The notes under the pieces are model-generated. The model did no database searches. It had not been told where the DNA came from and saw only the letters and a list, made by a program, of their open reading frames with translations. Positions 1 to 8,725 of a stretch of 16,339 nucleotides of DNA are shown here, one piece after another. Position numbers and translations under genes: made by a program. Position 1 is the first letter of the stretch. Every line of letters starts with the position of its first letter. The DNA comes from an uncultured Butyricicoccus sp. (GTDB lineage Bacteria; Bacillota; Clostridia; Oscillospirales; Butyricicoccaceae), in NCBI GenBank assembly GCA_900544475.1, contig UQVU01000029.1, positions 1-16,339 on the forward strand, read 5' to 3'.

Positions 1-1
1 G

Positions 2-160
2 CTGATTTGCCGCTATCTCAACGGCAGGCCGCTTCACGGCGAGATGCCGCCGCTCACGCTGCCCTTTTCCCTCCCCCGGCAGCACCTTCCATTGTCTGCC
101 CTGCCCTCCTCTGCTATACTGGAGCCGGAGGACGGCAGTCCCGGAAAGGGGAAATCATGA
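2..160 (+). CDS. possible 3' end of an unidentified upstream gene
   Basis: A stop-free frame enters from the left edge of the window and ends at a TGA (158-160) that overlaps the ATG of the serine recombinase as ATGA, a typical translational-coupling overlap. The translated tail is about 52 residues, proline- and leucine-rich, ending in EDGSPGKGKS. I do not recognise it. A good sigma-A-type promoter for the recombinase lies inside this frame, so the frame may be only the open shadow of GC-rich sequence. The overlap with the next start codon is the main reason to list it. Confidence 0.3.
   Translation: MICRYLNGRPLHGEMPPLTLPFSLPRQHLPLSALPSSAILEPEDGSPGKGKS
92..120 (+). promoter_or_regulatory. 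sigma-A-type promoter of the serine recombinase
   Basis: A -35 box TTGTCT (92-97) and a -10 box TATACT (115-120) are separated by exactly 17 nt. Each box is close to the consensus, and a start about 7 nt after the -10 box would leave a leader of roughly 30 nt before the ATG at 157. This suggests that the recombinase is transcribed independently of whatever lies to the left. Confidence 0.65.
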
Positions 161-1536
161 AACACACCGCTTTATATCTGCGCGTTTCGACCGAGGCACA
201 GGCCGACGAGGGATATTCTCTCGCGGCGCAGGCCGAAAAGCTCGAAGCCTACTGCCGCATGAAGGGCATCAGCCGCTTTACGCGGTATGTGGACGGCGGC
301 TTTTCCGGTTCGAGCCTTAACCGCCCGGCCGTGACGCAGCTCATCGACTGCATCCGAAACGGCGAGGTCGAGCGCGTCGTTGTCTACAAACTCGACCGCC
401 TGAGCCGCAGTCAGAAAGACACGCTCTATCTCATCGAGGACGTTTTCGCGCCGCACAGCGTGGATTTCGTGTCCATCAACGAGAACATCGACACCGGAAC
501 GCCCTACGGCCGCGCCATGATCGGCATTCTGTCCGCCTTTGCACAGCTTGAGCGCGAAAACATCTTTCTCCGCACGCGCATGGGCATGGTCGAGCGCGTC
601 CGGCAGGGGTTCTGGCCGGGCGGCGGCAAAATACCGTTCGGCTACGACTATGACCTGGCGAAGGGCATTCTCGTGCCGAACAGCGACGCGGACACCGTGC
701 GCGAGATTTACGCGCGGTATCTCTCCGGCGAGTCGGCCGGAAGCATCGCGCGAGCGCTCGGACTGAAATACGAGCATCTCGTGCGGCAGATCCTCGACCG
801 CGAGAGCAACACCGGCGTCATCGTCTACAAGGGCGAGCGCTATCCCGGCCGCCACGAGCCGCTCATCGACCGCGAAACATGGCTGCGCGCGCAGCGCCGT
901 CTGCACCGCCCGAACCGCCCCCGCGCCGCCGACGGCGGAAAGCTGCTGACCGGCCTGCTCGTCTGCGGGCACTGCGGCGCGAAAATGCGCTACCAGAAAT
1001 GGGGAAAGGCCGGCGACCGGCTGGTCTGCTACTCGCGCGATAAGTCCAAGCCGCATCTCGTGCATGATGCGGACTGCCCGAACCGGGGCGTCATGGCGCG
1101 TGATGTCGAGGAAGTCGTGCAGCGCGACCTTGCCCGGCTCGCCGCGCAGCCGGATACGCCGGGCGATGCCGCTGCCGGGGAACAGGCCTGCCGCCGGGCG
1201 CTTCAAAAGGCCGAACGCCGTCTGCGCCGCCTGTACGAGCTGTACGCCGAGGACGAGGACGATACACTCCGTGACGCCATTGCCGCCGCGAAGCACAGCC
1301 GTGACCGCGCCGCCGAAGCGCTGCTTGCCGCGCAGCAGCAGGCCGGACAGACCGTGGCACAGGACGACGCGAAAGAGGCGCTGCGAAGCGTCGGCGCACG
1401 CTGGGACAGCCTGACCGCGCAGGAGCGGCAATCGCTCGTCCGCGCCTGCGTCGAGAAAATCGTGCTCCGGAACGATAAAATCGAGATATTCTACACGATT
1501 GACAGCGCGGAACGCAGCGCATCACAGGCAGGATAA
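157..1536 (+). CDS. large serine recombinase (site-specific integrase/excisionase)
   Basis: This 459-aa protein should catalyse integration or excision of a mobile element through a serine-DNA intermediate. The resolvase domain spans about residues 3-145. It has the nucleophile motif YLRVST (Ser11), the conserved YKLDRLSRS segment with Arg81 and Arg84, and the helix segment FAQLERE (128-134). A recombinase domain follows at about 160-260. A zinc-ribbon-like part has Cys270, Cys273, Cys291 and Cys307, and a charged Ala/Arg-rich coiled-coil region leads to the end. The ATG at 157 is chosen because GGAAAGGGG precedes it and homology starts there; the frame is open further upstream but without family similarity. 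At 459 aa it is shorter than many phage integrases but near the SpoIVCA/TnpX size class. Its stop lies about 25 bp before the sigma-G fragment, so it probably sits at the edge of the element it moves (inference). Confidence 0.93.
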   Translation: MKHTALYLRVSTEAQADEGYSLAAQAEKLEAYCRMKGISRFTRYVDGGFSGSSLNRPAVTQLIDCIRNGEVERVVVYKLDRLSRSQKDTLYLIEDVFAPHSVDFVSINENIDTGTPYGRAMIGILSAFAQLERENIFLRTRMGMVERVRQGFWPGGGKIPFGYDYDLAKGILVPNSDADTVREIYARYLSGESAGSIARALGLKYEHLVRQILDRESNTGVIVYKGERYPGRHEPLIDRETWLRAQRRLHRPNRPRAADGGKLLTGLLVCGHCGAKMRYQKWGKAGDRLVCYSRDKSKPHLVHDADCPNRGVMARDVEEVVQRDLARLAAQPDTPGDAAAGEQACRRALQKAERRLRRLYELYAEDEDDTLRDAIAAAKHSRDRAAEALLAAQQQAGQTVAQDDAKEALRSVGARWDSLTAQERQSLVRACVEKIVLRNDKIEIFYTIDSAERSASQAG

Positions 1537-1562
1537 GTCTTTTTCACCTTCGAACGTTCATG
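1537..1562 (+). other. candidate attachment-site junction beside sigG
   Basis: Similarity to sigma-G begins sharply at the codons for P-M-I-I-G-E (from 1563); the preceding sequence does not encode the family's FSTYAV. The short gap to the recombinase stop contains an 8-bp palindrome GAACGTTC (1552-1559). A serine recombinase attachment core is expected next to the recombinase gene, so the junction probably lies here. Only position and loss of homology support this; the opposite end of the element is not in the window. Confidence 0.35.
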
Positions 1563-2117
1563 CCGATGATCATTGGGGAAATCCGCCGCTATCTGCGCGA
1601 CAACAGTACACTTCGCGTTTCCCGCAGTCTGCGCGACACGGCGTACCGCGCCTTGCAGGCCAAGGAAGCCTTCGTGCGCGAGCACCAGCGCGAGCCGGAC
1701 ATCGTGGAGCTGGCGCGGGCGATGGACGTCCCCAAGGAGGAAGTCGTGTTCGCGCTCGACGCCATCCTCGACCCGGTGTCGCTGTTCGAGCCGGTGTTCC
1801 ATGACGGCACGGACACGGTCTGTGTGATGGACCAGGTCGGCGACACGCGCAACACCGATGACCACTGGCTCGCCGACATCGCCCTGCGCGAGGCCATCGA
1901 CAGCCTGAACGACCGCGAAAAACGCATCATCCGCCTGCGCTTTTTCGAGGGGCGGACGCAGATGGAGGTCGCGCGTGAGATACACATCTCGCCAAACAAA
2001 GGGACGCCATCTCCCGAGCCCGCCGCCGCCCAGATGGAAATGAGCTTTTCAAGACCCCTTTCCGCCCGCCGCGGCGAATATGCGGTTACTTACTGCGTGA
2101 AGTGGCGGTTTGGGTGA
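1560..2117 (+). pseudogene. sigG: internal/C-terminal fragment of sporulation sigma factor sigma-G
   Basis: Sigma-G directs late forespore transcription with core RNA polymerase. This frame carries family signatures in order: PMIIGEIRRYLRDN (end of region 2, -10 contact), RVSRSLRDTAY (region 3), VVFALDAI and DPVSLFEPV, VMDQV, then LNDREKRIIRLRFFEG and TQMEVAREI (region 4). About 143 residues (1563-1991) match. The first about 100 residues of a 260-aa sigma-G are absent. Similarity also stops at 1991, just before the expected QAQVSRLEK recognition helix, and the frame runs on to 2117 with unrelated residues. The ATG at 1560 has no good ribosome binding site and is probably not a start. An AAQM-like tail sits at the expected spacing (2025-2036), so the end may be decayed rather than cleanly cut. 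As drawn it cannot make a working sigma factor. The paralogue sigma-F is less likely because the VFALDAI...SLFEPV block is typical of sigma-G. Confidence 0.85.
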
Positions 2118-2118
2118 C

Positions 2119-2152
2119 GAAAAGAGTCCGGCCCCCGATTGGGAGCCGGACT
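2119..2152 (-). terminator. rho-independent terminator of the large surface-protein gene
   Basis: A perfect 8-bp stem, AGTCCGGC (2125-2132) with GCCGGACT (2145-2152), can be extended by C/G pairs inside the loop. On the minus strand it is followed by CTTTTCG. It lies 30 nt after the stop of the 2180-aa gene, as expected for its terminator. The T-tract is short. Confidence 0.7.
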
Positions 2153-2182
2153 GTTAGGTGTATGCTGTTTTTGTAGGGGAGA

Positions 2183-5100
2183 TTAGTGCGCACTGAACCA
2201 CTTATACTTTTCTAATTTCGTACCATTGGTATACTCGATATGGTCAGTGCCGTCCATATCTGTGCTGACCTGCGCGGTAACGCCGTTCAGCGACAGACTG
2301 CTCGCAGAAACGGCTATGCCGCCACTCGTTGCGAGTACACTTCCGCTCGAGATCGTGATACTTGCATTGATACCATCAGAGCTGAAGGTATCGTAGGACC
2401 AGATACCATAGCTTTGATCACCATTATCGCATGCTTTCTTGCTGTTTGCACTGAGCGAGCCGCCGTCAACAGCCAGATGTTTCAGCGCTACGCCAACGCT
2501 CCTTGCTTGATTCAGGCTGCCGCTATTGCCGGATACCGTTATGCTTTCAGCTCCGTTTGCGGTTACAGCGCCGTCTTTGATCGTCAGCTTATTTTGTACA
2601 AAGATACCGCCGCTGACTCCAGTCGCGCTAGCGCCGGTGCTCTTGGCGTCTATATGCGGAGTACCCTCTGCAACTACTGTACCGCCATTGACGATCATAT
2701 CGCCCGCTATAGCGTTTTTCATGACATAAATGCCATAGCATTCACAGTAAGCCATTTTGTCCGCACCATCATAAGATAGCTTTTCTTTCGTGCTGTAGGC
2801 ATGAATCGTACCGCTGTTGATCGTCAGGTTGCCCCCAATGTACATACCATAGCTTTTGGTTATCTTGGTATTGCTGTTCCCAAGACCTCCTCGTACCTCC
2901 AGCGAGCCGTCACCACTGATAATCAGGTCACCGAGAGTATAAATGCCGACATTTACATTCTCGTCCGACATTGCATTCAAGAGCGTATTTGTTCCATTCA
3001 GCACAAGGTTCAGCGGCTTTTTCTTGCTATCATTATCATAGAAGCCATCCCAATACTTGATGACAGCGGTGACGTTGTTTCGGGTGCCCACGAGAGATTC
3101 GGCAGTAAGCGCATCCGCTGTTATATTGCAATTATTCAGCGTCAGCGTGTTCGTTCCTGCATCGTAGGAAACCTTTCCGTCGTTGAATACGTTATCGGCG
3201 TTTTTCGCTGTAACTCGAGTGTTATTGACCCACAGCGGATATTCAGAATCGTCCTCTGACCAGTGCGCGTACAAAGTCTGAGCTGCCGTAATGGAAACCT
3301 TGTTGTCCGCCGTCACCTTATCCGTGCCGGTCAAGTCCGTGAACCAACCGAGGAACTTATATCCGGAGCGCTTTGGCGTCGGCAGTTCGCCGTAGGTGCC
3401 GTCGTAGGTGACGGTTTTGCTTTCCGGAGTTACCGTACCCTCGTTCGCGTCAAACGTCACCGTATACTCATTCGCCGTCCACTTTGCGTAGAACGTCTTA
3501 TTGCCCGTTGCATCTGCCGGGATTTCGGTTACGGCCTTGCCGGTGAAGTCGGCGTTTTCGAACCAGCCGCCGAAGGTATAGCCGGTGCGGGTCGGGTCCG
3601 CGAGCGTTACCGCCGTACCGTAGGTGTAACTGCTCGGGTTGCCGGAGGCGTTCGTGCCGTTGTTCAGATTGTAGGTGATGTTATAGGTGTTCAGCGAGTC
3701 GCTGAACTGCGCCGTGTAGGTCACATTTCCCGTTACCTCGCTCGGCTCAGGCGACCAGCCGGTAAAGGTATAGGTGTGGCCGGTGCCCTCCTTGGTGGGC
3801 GTTGCGCCGCTATAATTCGGCATTGCACCGTAGCGGAGTGTTTCTTTTTTCAGCTCGGTATCGCCGTTCATCCACGTAACCGTATAGGTCAGGCGGTCAT
3901 AGTAGATGCTGATAACCGTCGAGCTGTCGGGCGCGATAGCGCTCTGCTTGAACTCCTTTGCCGGTGCGAAGCCGGTGTAGGTCTTGGCTTTAGCCTCGGT
4001 CTGCTGACCGGTGATGCCGGAGAGCGTTTCGGACTCGAACTCGGTGTAATTATTGTCCGTAATATCCTCAGTATTCTGCTGATAGTGCTTGACGGTATAG
4101 GTTGCCGCGCCCTCTTTCCAGTGCGCGTAGAGCGTCTGGGGTGCGGTGATGGAAACCTTGGAGTCTGCCGTTACCTGCTCGCCGCCTGTCTGCGCGGTAA
4201 ACCAGCCGAGGAAGTCATAGCCGGCCCGCACTGGCGTTGTCAGTGCGCTGTAAGTGCCATCGTAGGTGACGGTCACGTTTTCGGGTTTCGCTGCGCCGTC
4301 ATAGTTCAGGTCCAGCGTTACATCGTAGGTATTCGCCGTCCACTTCGCGTACAGGGTCATGGCGTCCGATACCTTATCGCTGTCAAAGTTCCACGCCTTG
4401 GTGCAGTTCAGGTCGGTGTACCAGCCGCCGAAGGTGTAGCCGGTCTTTTCCGGGGCGCTCGGCTCCGTGATTTTCGCGTCGGTCTTGACTGTCTGGCCTG
4501 CCACATCCGTGCCGCCGTTCGTTACGAAAGTGACAGCGTTATCGTTTGCCGTCCACTTCGCGGCGTACTCTGCGCCCTCGGTGACGATTTTCGGCAGTTC
4601 CGAGTTCCAGCCTGCAAACGTGTAGCCGCTGCGCGAGGGAGTCGGTGCGTGCAGGTCTGCGCCGTGCTTATAGGTCTGCACAACGTTTTCCGTGCCGTTG
4701 TCGAGATTAAACATTACGGTATACTCGTTGCGGTCATAGTAGACCTTTACGACCGTGCTGCCGTCCGGCGCGATGGTCTTTTTCTCGGCGGATTTCACAT
4801 GGAAGCCGGGGTATTCCTTGACCGGAACCGCCGCTTCGCTCTCGGTCGTGCCGGTCAGCTTTTCCGACTCCGTATTAACATAGCCGCCGCCCAGCTGTTC
4901 CTGATAGTGCTCCACTTTGTACTTCGTGTCCGCGGCGGGCCGCCACTTCGCGTAAAGCGTCATGCCCTTGCTGCTGCCGCTGAACGAGGGCATGGTGGTG
5001 AGTGTTTCCGCCTTGGTGTCGTAGGCGCTGTCCTTATACCAGCCGTCAAAGACGTAACCCTGTTTTACGGGGTCTGCCGGCCAGCTGAGCGCCATGCCGG

Positions 5101-8100
5101 CGCCGCCGGTCAGCTGCGCAATCGCCGAGCCGCCCACGGAGTCAAAGCTGATGTAGCGTTCGCCCTCGGGGTCGCTCCACGCGATGTGAATGATCTTCTG
5201 AATGGGCTTGGACGTGAAAGCGAGCGCCGCCTTTTTCCATGTGATGGTCATGTCGGTGTCCTCTTTGAGAGAACCGGCGGTGACAGGCTTGACCGTTACC
5301 GTGTTGCCTGCCGCGTTATAGGTAAAGCTCGGGTTGGAGAAAGTGATATAGAAATTCTGCTCGTTCGGACCAGATTGGCTGCTGTCCTTGTTTACCGTGC
5401 CGAGTTCGCCGGATTTGAGGTCCATGCTGCGCATATCGTAGGTGGACGTCGGGAGCGTCATAGTGCGTGCGGCCTTGAGCGTGTAGCTCGTGTTTCCGCC
5501 GTCCGCGAAGGCATAGACGTTCTGCATCTCACCCGCCGACCAAAGCGGCCACTGGTTCGCGTAAATCGTCGGGTTCCATGTCAGCTTGCTGCTGTTGAAC
5601 GCCTGCGCGACAAACCTGATGTCGAGATACATACCGATTTCGATCATCATGGCGCCGGCGGAGTTTTCCGTCTTGCCTGCGCCCTGCTTCCACGCCAGAT
5701 GGTAGAAGAAGTAGCCCCACAGCTGCGCATATGCGCCGACATCGGCGGTAATGCCGATTTTGTCGAGTTTTAGCGAGAACAGGCCGACATACATTTCCAG
5801 CCGCAGTCCCGCTCGTATGCCGATAGTGCCCACGACGTAGAAATCGAAGTTATACTGCGGTGTGATAATGTCGATGGTCTGGTTGGTGGTCTGGCGGGAC
5901 TTTACCCGAACGGAGAAGTTATAGCGCTTCTGGGTGGTGTAGTCGAAGCTCATGCCGAGCGAAACCGCGAGATTGGCGCTGACGATAAAGCTGCCCTTGA
6001 CCTGCCAGCAGAAAATGTGCAGGAAGGCGTTGCCGTTGTTCTCGAACAGCTTGACGTTCAGAATTTCAGTCCACGTATCATCTGCTTTCGACATGACCTC
6101 GCGGTAGATCTCCGACAGGGAATCCATGCTGCCGCCGGTGCTCGTGATGCCGTCCGGCTTCTGCGCGAACTCCTTCATCTCGTCCATGATGCCGGAGAGC
6201 TTGTCGATCATGTTTTCGTCCTCGTCGCCGTCCCCGGTGGACATATTGGCGGTGAAGCCGATACCGGTGTAGTTGCCGACGTCAAAGGCGGCGTTCAGCG
6301 AGTAGTCGTACCTCAGGAAGCCGATTTTGTGACGCTTGGTGCTGATGCTCTGGCGGAGGATAACCTCCTCGTCAAAGACCGCCGTGACTTCGATTTTAAT
6401 GTGGTCGCCCAGCTCGACCTCGAACGGAACGTTTACTCTTACCTTGAAGCCGCGGCCTTGCAGATGGTCGAGCCATCTGTTCGCCCCGACTTCAATCTTT
6501 ATCTTGTTCCGGTCGAAGTTGACCTTCGCTTTGCTGCCGCTGGCGCATGCATAGACGCCGTTCAGCGACCGCACGATCTGCGTGTTTTCCATGCGCTGCG
6601 CGACTGCGGCCATGTCAGGAACGGTTTCGAGGTTGTCGCTCTCGCTCATAACCGCCGCGAGATAGGCTGCGGTCTGCTCCGCGACTTCGTTTTCCTCGAA
6701 GTCCTGCAAAATCTGACTTTCGATTTCCTGCTGTTCCTTTTTGGAAACCTCGACCTGCTGCTCCTTCGAATAGTAAACGTCAAGGGAGTTTTCGATGTCG
6801 CTTTCGGTAGCGTCCGTATACTCGATAACGCAGATTCCGCCCTCGTTGCTGAAGTGCGTGATTTTGCCGTAGGTTGTCTGCTGCGTAGAGTCTGCATCGT
6901 ATGCGCCGTTAATAAAGCTGATGAAATCGCCCTCATCGAGGCTCTTGGCGTTTACGTTGCTCATCGCCGTGCTGAGATTGTCGGCGGCGATAGTGAGAAC
7001 CTTGCCGTCCGTCTTATCCTTGTCCCAGTCGTTCTGAACCGGCAGCACATCGGGCATGAACAGCACATCTTCTACATCCGCCATCTCGTAGCTGTAACTG
7101 TCATTCGTGTTGACGGCCGTGATTTTGATGTAGGCAACGTCGCCCTCGGTGGAGGTGACGTCATCGAGATTTACCGTGCCGTCCTTGACTGCGAGAACAT
7201 CGCCGATTTGGAGCTTGCTGTCCTTATAAGTAAACGTGCCGCTCGCGGTGTTCTGCGTGGCGATGCCGCTGTTATCGACCTGATACAGGCCCTTGAATAC
7301 CGTGTCCGAGAGGCCCTCGGTCTTGCTGACATCGACCTGCTGAACGCTCGTGTTCAGCTTCGCGTTCTTGACCTCTCCCTTTGCGGTCAGGATATTCAGA
7401 TAACGGATAGCGGCGAGCTGCTCCGCGCCGTCCAGAACGAAGCGGGCGTTATCGTCCGTCAGCTCGACCTGATAGGTCTGACCGGCTTCGAGGTCGGCGG
7501 TGACGCTCTTGCCGTTTACCGTGCAGTCCACCGCTATATTGCCGCCGGTGATGTTCACGAACTTGAATGCGCCGTCGGCGTTCTCTACGCCCGTCAGCGC
7601 AAAGGTATATTTGCCCGCGGAAACGCCGTCCTTTGTTACATAATTCGGCGTTTCGATTGCGCTGACTTCCTCGCCTGCCGCAACCTTGGCGTAAAGGGTC
7701 ATGCTGCGGTCAACCGTGTCGGCGGCTTCCGCACCCTTGGTCAGCGCCTTGTCGTAATACCAGCCGAGGAACACCATACCGGCCTTGACCGGGGTGGGAA
7801 GCTGGCTGATGGGCGTACCTGCCGGATAGGTTTTGCTCTCCGGCATCGAAATCGCGGTGTCCGGGTCGTTATCGCCGAGCGCGAACTCCACGAGATACGA
7901 AGTAGTCGCAGAGCCGCCCGAAGAGCTGTGAGAGCCGTTCGAGGTGGTCGGTTTGGTATTCGGCTTGGTCTCCGGCTTCTGTGCCGCATCCGGGTCCACG
8001 CTGACGCGGTCGCTCTTGACGCCCGGCTCGCTGTACCAGCTGTCTACCGTTTTGTCCGTGCGCATACAGATAACCGCCGTCTGTGCACGGGTCGCGTTGC

Positions 8101-8725
8101 CCTCCGGGTCGAAGGAAACGCCGTTGCCGTTCAGAAGTCCCTGCTTCCACAGCTTGGTGACGGCGTCCCGTGCGTAGGGCGCGACCTTGTCAAGGTCGTC
8201 CGGCAGGGTGGTGACGTTCTCGCCGGTGTCGTAGTTTACCTGAAACGCATCGAAATAGCGCACCAGAAAGGCCGCCATCTGCTGACGGGTCACAGTTGCG
8301 TCCGGCAGGAACAGGCCGTTGCCCGCGCCGCTCGTGATGCCGTACTTCGCCGCCCACTGCACGTAGGGCGCGCAGTAGGAGCTGTTTTTGACGTCGCCGA
8401 AGCCGGTTTCGCCCGGATAATCGGCGGTATCAACGCCCGCCATGCGGCCGAGAACCGTCACGAACATGCCGCGCGTCAGCGTCCCGTTGGCGCCGAACGT
8501 TGTCGCGGTGATGCCGTTAAAGAAATTGTTCGCACGGACGTAGCGCACCGCCGAATAGTACCAGTCACTCGGCTTTACGTCGGTGAACGGCATATTCTCG
8601 GGCGTTCCGCTCTGCGAGGCCGTGGTATTCGGCACGCCGTCCGCTTCAGCCGCCAGTGCCCCCGCAGGGATGAAGCTGAGCGTCATGCAGAATACCAGAA
8701 ACAGGCTGATGATTCGTTTCTTCAT
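2183..8725 (-). CDS. giant SLH-domain cell-surface protein with GW/InlB_B and MucBP-like repeats
   Basis: This 2180-aa protein is predicted to be exported and held on the cell wall. A signal peptide (1-26, MKKRII then a hydrophobic core, ending LAA) is followed by three SLH domains (about 46-97, 108-160, 175-224), which bind pyruvylated secondary wall polymers, and a Pro/Lys/Ser linker (245-276). One Listeria/Bacteroides repeat (277-347) has the GWYYD and TLYAK signatures. A beta-rich central region (about 350-1185) fits no family I recognise. Seven further GW repeats and two MucBP-like modules (YKVEHYQ... and YTVKHYQ..., both ending IYYDR/VYYDR) fill about 1190-1822. Residues 1823-2180 have the LWVNNTRVT opening and G-rich short strands typical of parallel beta-helix, carbohydrate-binding-like surface domains. 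The start is fixed by GAGGAGGG five nt upstream and by the signal peptide. An adhesin or matrix-binding role is inference from architecture. Confidence 0.92.
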   Translation of the reverse strand: MKKRIISLFLVFCMTLSFIPAGALAAEADGVPNTTASQSGTPENMPFTDVKPSDWYYSAVRYVRANNFFNGITATTFGANGTLTRGMFVTVLGRMAGVDTADYPGETGFGDVKNSSYCAPYVQWAAKYGITSGAGNGLFLPDATVTRQQMAAFLVRYFDAFQVNYDTGENVTTLPDDLDKVAPYARDAVTKLWKQGLLNGNGVSFDPEGNATRAQTAVICMRTDKTVDSWYSEPGVKSDRVSVDPDAAQKPETKPNTKPTTSNGSHSSSGGSATTSYLVEFALGDNDPDTAISMPESKTYPAGTPISQLPTPVKAGMVFLGWYYDKALTKGAEAADTVDRSMTLYAKVAAGEEVSAIETPNYVTKDGVSAGKYTFALTGVENADGAFKFVNITGGNIAVDCTVNGKSVTADLEAGQTYQVELTDDNARFVLDGAEQLAAIRYLNILTAKGEVKNAKLNTSVQQVDVSKTEGLSDTVFKGLYQVDNSGIATQNTASGTFTYKDSKLQIGDVLAVKDGTVNLDDVTSTEGDVAYIKITAVNTNDSYSYEMADVEDVLFMPDVLPVQNDWDKDKTDGKVLTIAADNLSTAMSNVNAKSLDEGDFISFINGAYDADSTQQTTYGKITHFSNEGGICVIEYTDATESDIENSLDVYYSKEQQVEVSKKEQQEIESQILQDFEENEVAEQTAAYLAAVMSESDNLETVPDMAAVAQRMENTQIVRSLNGVYACASGSKAKVNFDRNKIKIEVGANRWLDHLQGRGFKVRVNVPFEVELGDHIKIEVTAVFDEEVILRQSISTKRHKIGFLRYDYSLNAAFDVGNYTGIGFTANMSTGDGDEDENMIDKLSGIMDEMKEFAQKPDGITSTGGSMDSLSEIYREVMSKADDTWTEILNVKLFENNGNAFLHIFCWQVKGSFIVSANLAVSLGMSFDYTTQKRYNFSVRVKSRQTTNQTIDIITPQYNFDFYVVGTIGIRAGLRLEMYVGLFSLKLDKIGITADVGAYAQLWGYFFYHLAWKQGAGKTENSAGAMMIEIGMYLDIRFVAQAFNSSKLTWNPTIYANQWPLWSAGEMQNVYAFADGGNTSYTLKAARTMTLPTSTYDMRSMDLKSGELGTVNKDSSQSGPNEQNFYITFSNPSFTYNAAGNTVTVKPVTAGSLKEDTDMTITWKKAALAFTSKPIQKIIHIAWSDPEGERYISFDSVGGSAIAQLTGGAGMALSWPADPVKQGYVFDGWYKDSAYDTKAETLTTMPSFSGSSKGMTLYAKWRPAADTKYKVEHYQEQLGGGYVNTESEKLTGTTESEAAVPVKEYPGFHVKSAEKKTIAPDGSTVVKVYYDRNEYTVMFNLDNGTENVVQTYKHGADLHAPTPSRSGYTFAGWNSELPKIVTEGAEYAAKWTANDNAVTFVTNGGTDVAGQTVKTDAKITEPSAPEKTGYTFGGWYTDLNCTKAWNFDSDKVSDAMTLYAKWTANTYDVTLDLNYDGAAKPENVTVTYDGTYSALTTPVRAGYDFLGWFTAQTGGEQVTADSKVSITAPQTLYAHWKEGAATYTVKHYQQNTEDITDNNYTEFESETLSGITGQQTEAKAKTYTGFAPAKEFKQSAIAPDSSTVISIYYDRLTYTVTWMNGDTELKKETLRYGAMPNYSGATPTKEGTGHTYTFTGWSPEPSEVTGNVTYTAQFSDSLNTYNITYNLNNGTNASGNPSSYTYGTAVTLADPTRTGYTFGGWFENADFTGKAVTEIPADATGNKTFYAKWTANEYTVTFDANEGTVTPESKTVTYDGTYGELPTPKRSGYKFLGWFTDLTGTDKVTADNKVSITAAQTLYAHWSEDDSEYPLWVNNTRVTAKNADNVFNDGKVSYDAGTNTLTLNNCNITADALTAESLVGTRNNVTAVIKYWDGFYDNDSKKKPLNLVLNGTNTLLNAMSDENVNVGIYTLGDLIISGDGSLEVRGGLGNSNTKITKSYGMYIGGNLTINSGTIHAYSTKEKLSYDGADKMAYCECYGIYVMKNAIAGDMIVNGGTVVAEGTPHIDAKSTGASATGVSGGIFVQNKLTIKDGAVTANGAESITVSGNSGSLNQARSVGVALKHLAVDGGSLSANSKKACDNGDQSYGIWSYDTFSSDGINASITISSGSVLATSGGIAVSASSLSLNGVTAQVSTDMDGTDHIEYTNGTKLEKYKWFSAH
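3260..4921 (-). repeat. duplicated four-module unit (MucBP + 3 GW repeats, twice)
   Basis: Residues 1269-1542 and 1543-1822 of the surface protein have the same module order: one MucBP-like module ending in YYDR, one short GW repeat lacking the TLYA-K/H-W ending, one GYTFGGW repeat ending YAKW, and one GYxFLGWFT repeat ending in SITAxQTLYAHW. Matching last modules agree at 38 of 51 residues by my count from VTYDGTY to YAHW, more than either agrees with its neighbours. This points to duplication of a whole roughly 275-residue block. Confidence 0.75.

Noticed and set aside
172..1431. 419-residue minus-strand frame opposite the serine recombinase
   Set aside because: It is a shadow of GC-rich coding sequence; the plus-strand frame contains the complete catalytic motifs.
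3260..5160. CRISPR-like regular repeats in the surface gene
   Set aside because: The repeated DNA encodes in-frame protein modules of about 70 residues and has no short identical repeats with unique spacers.
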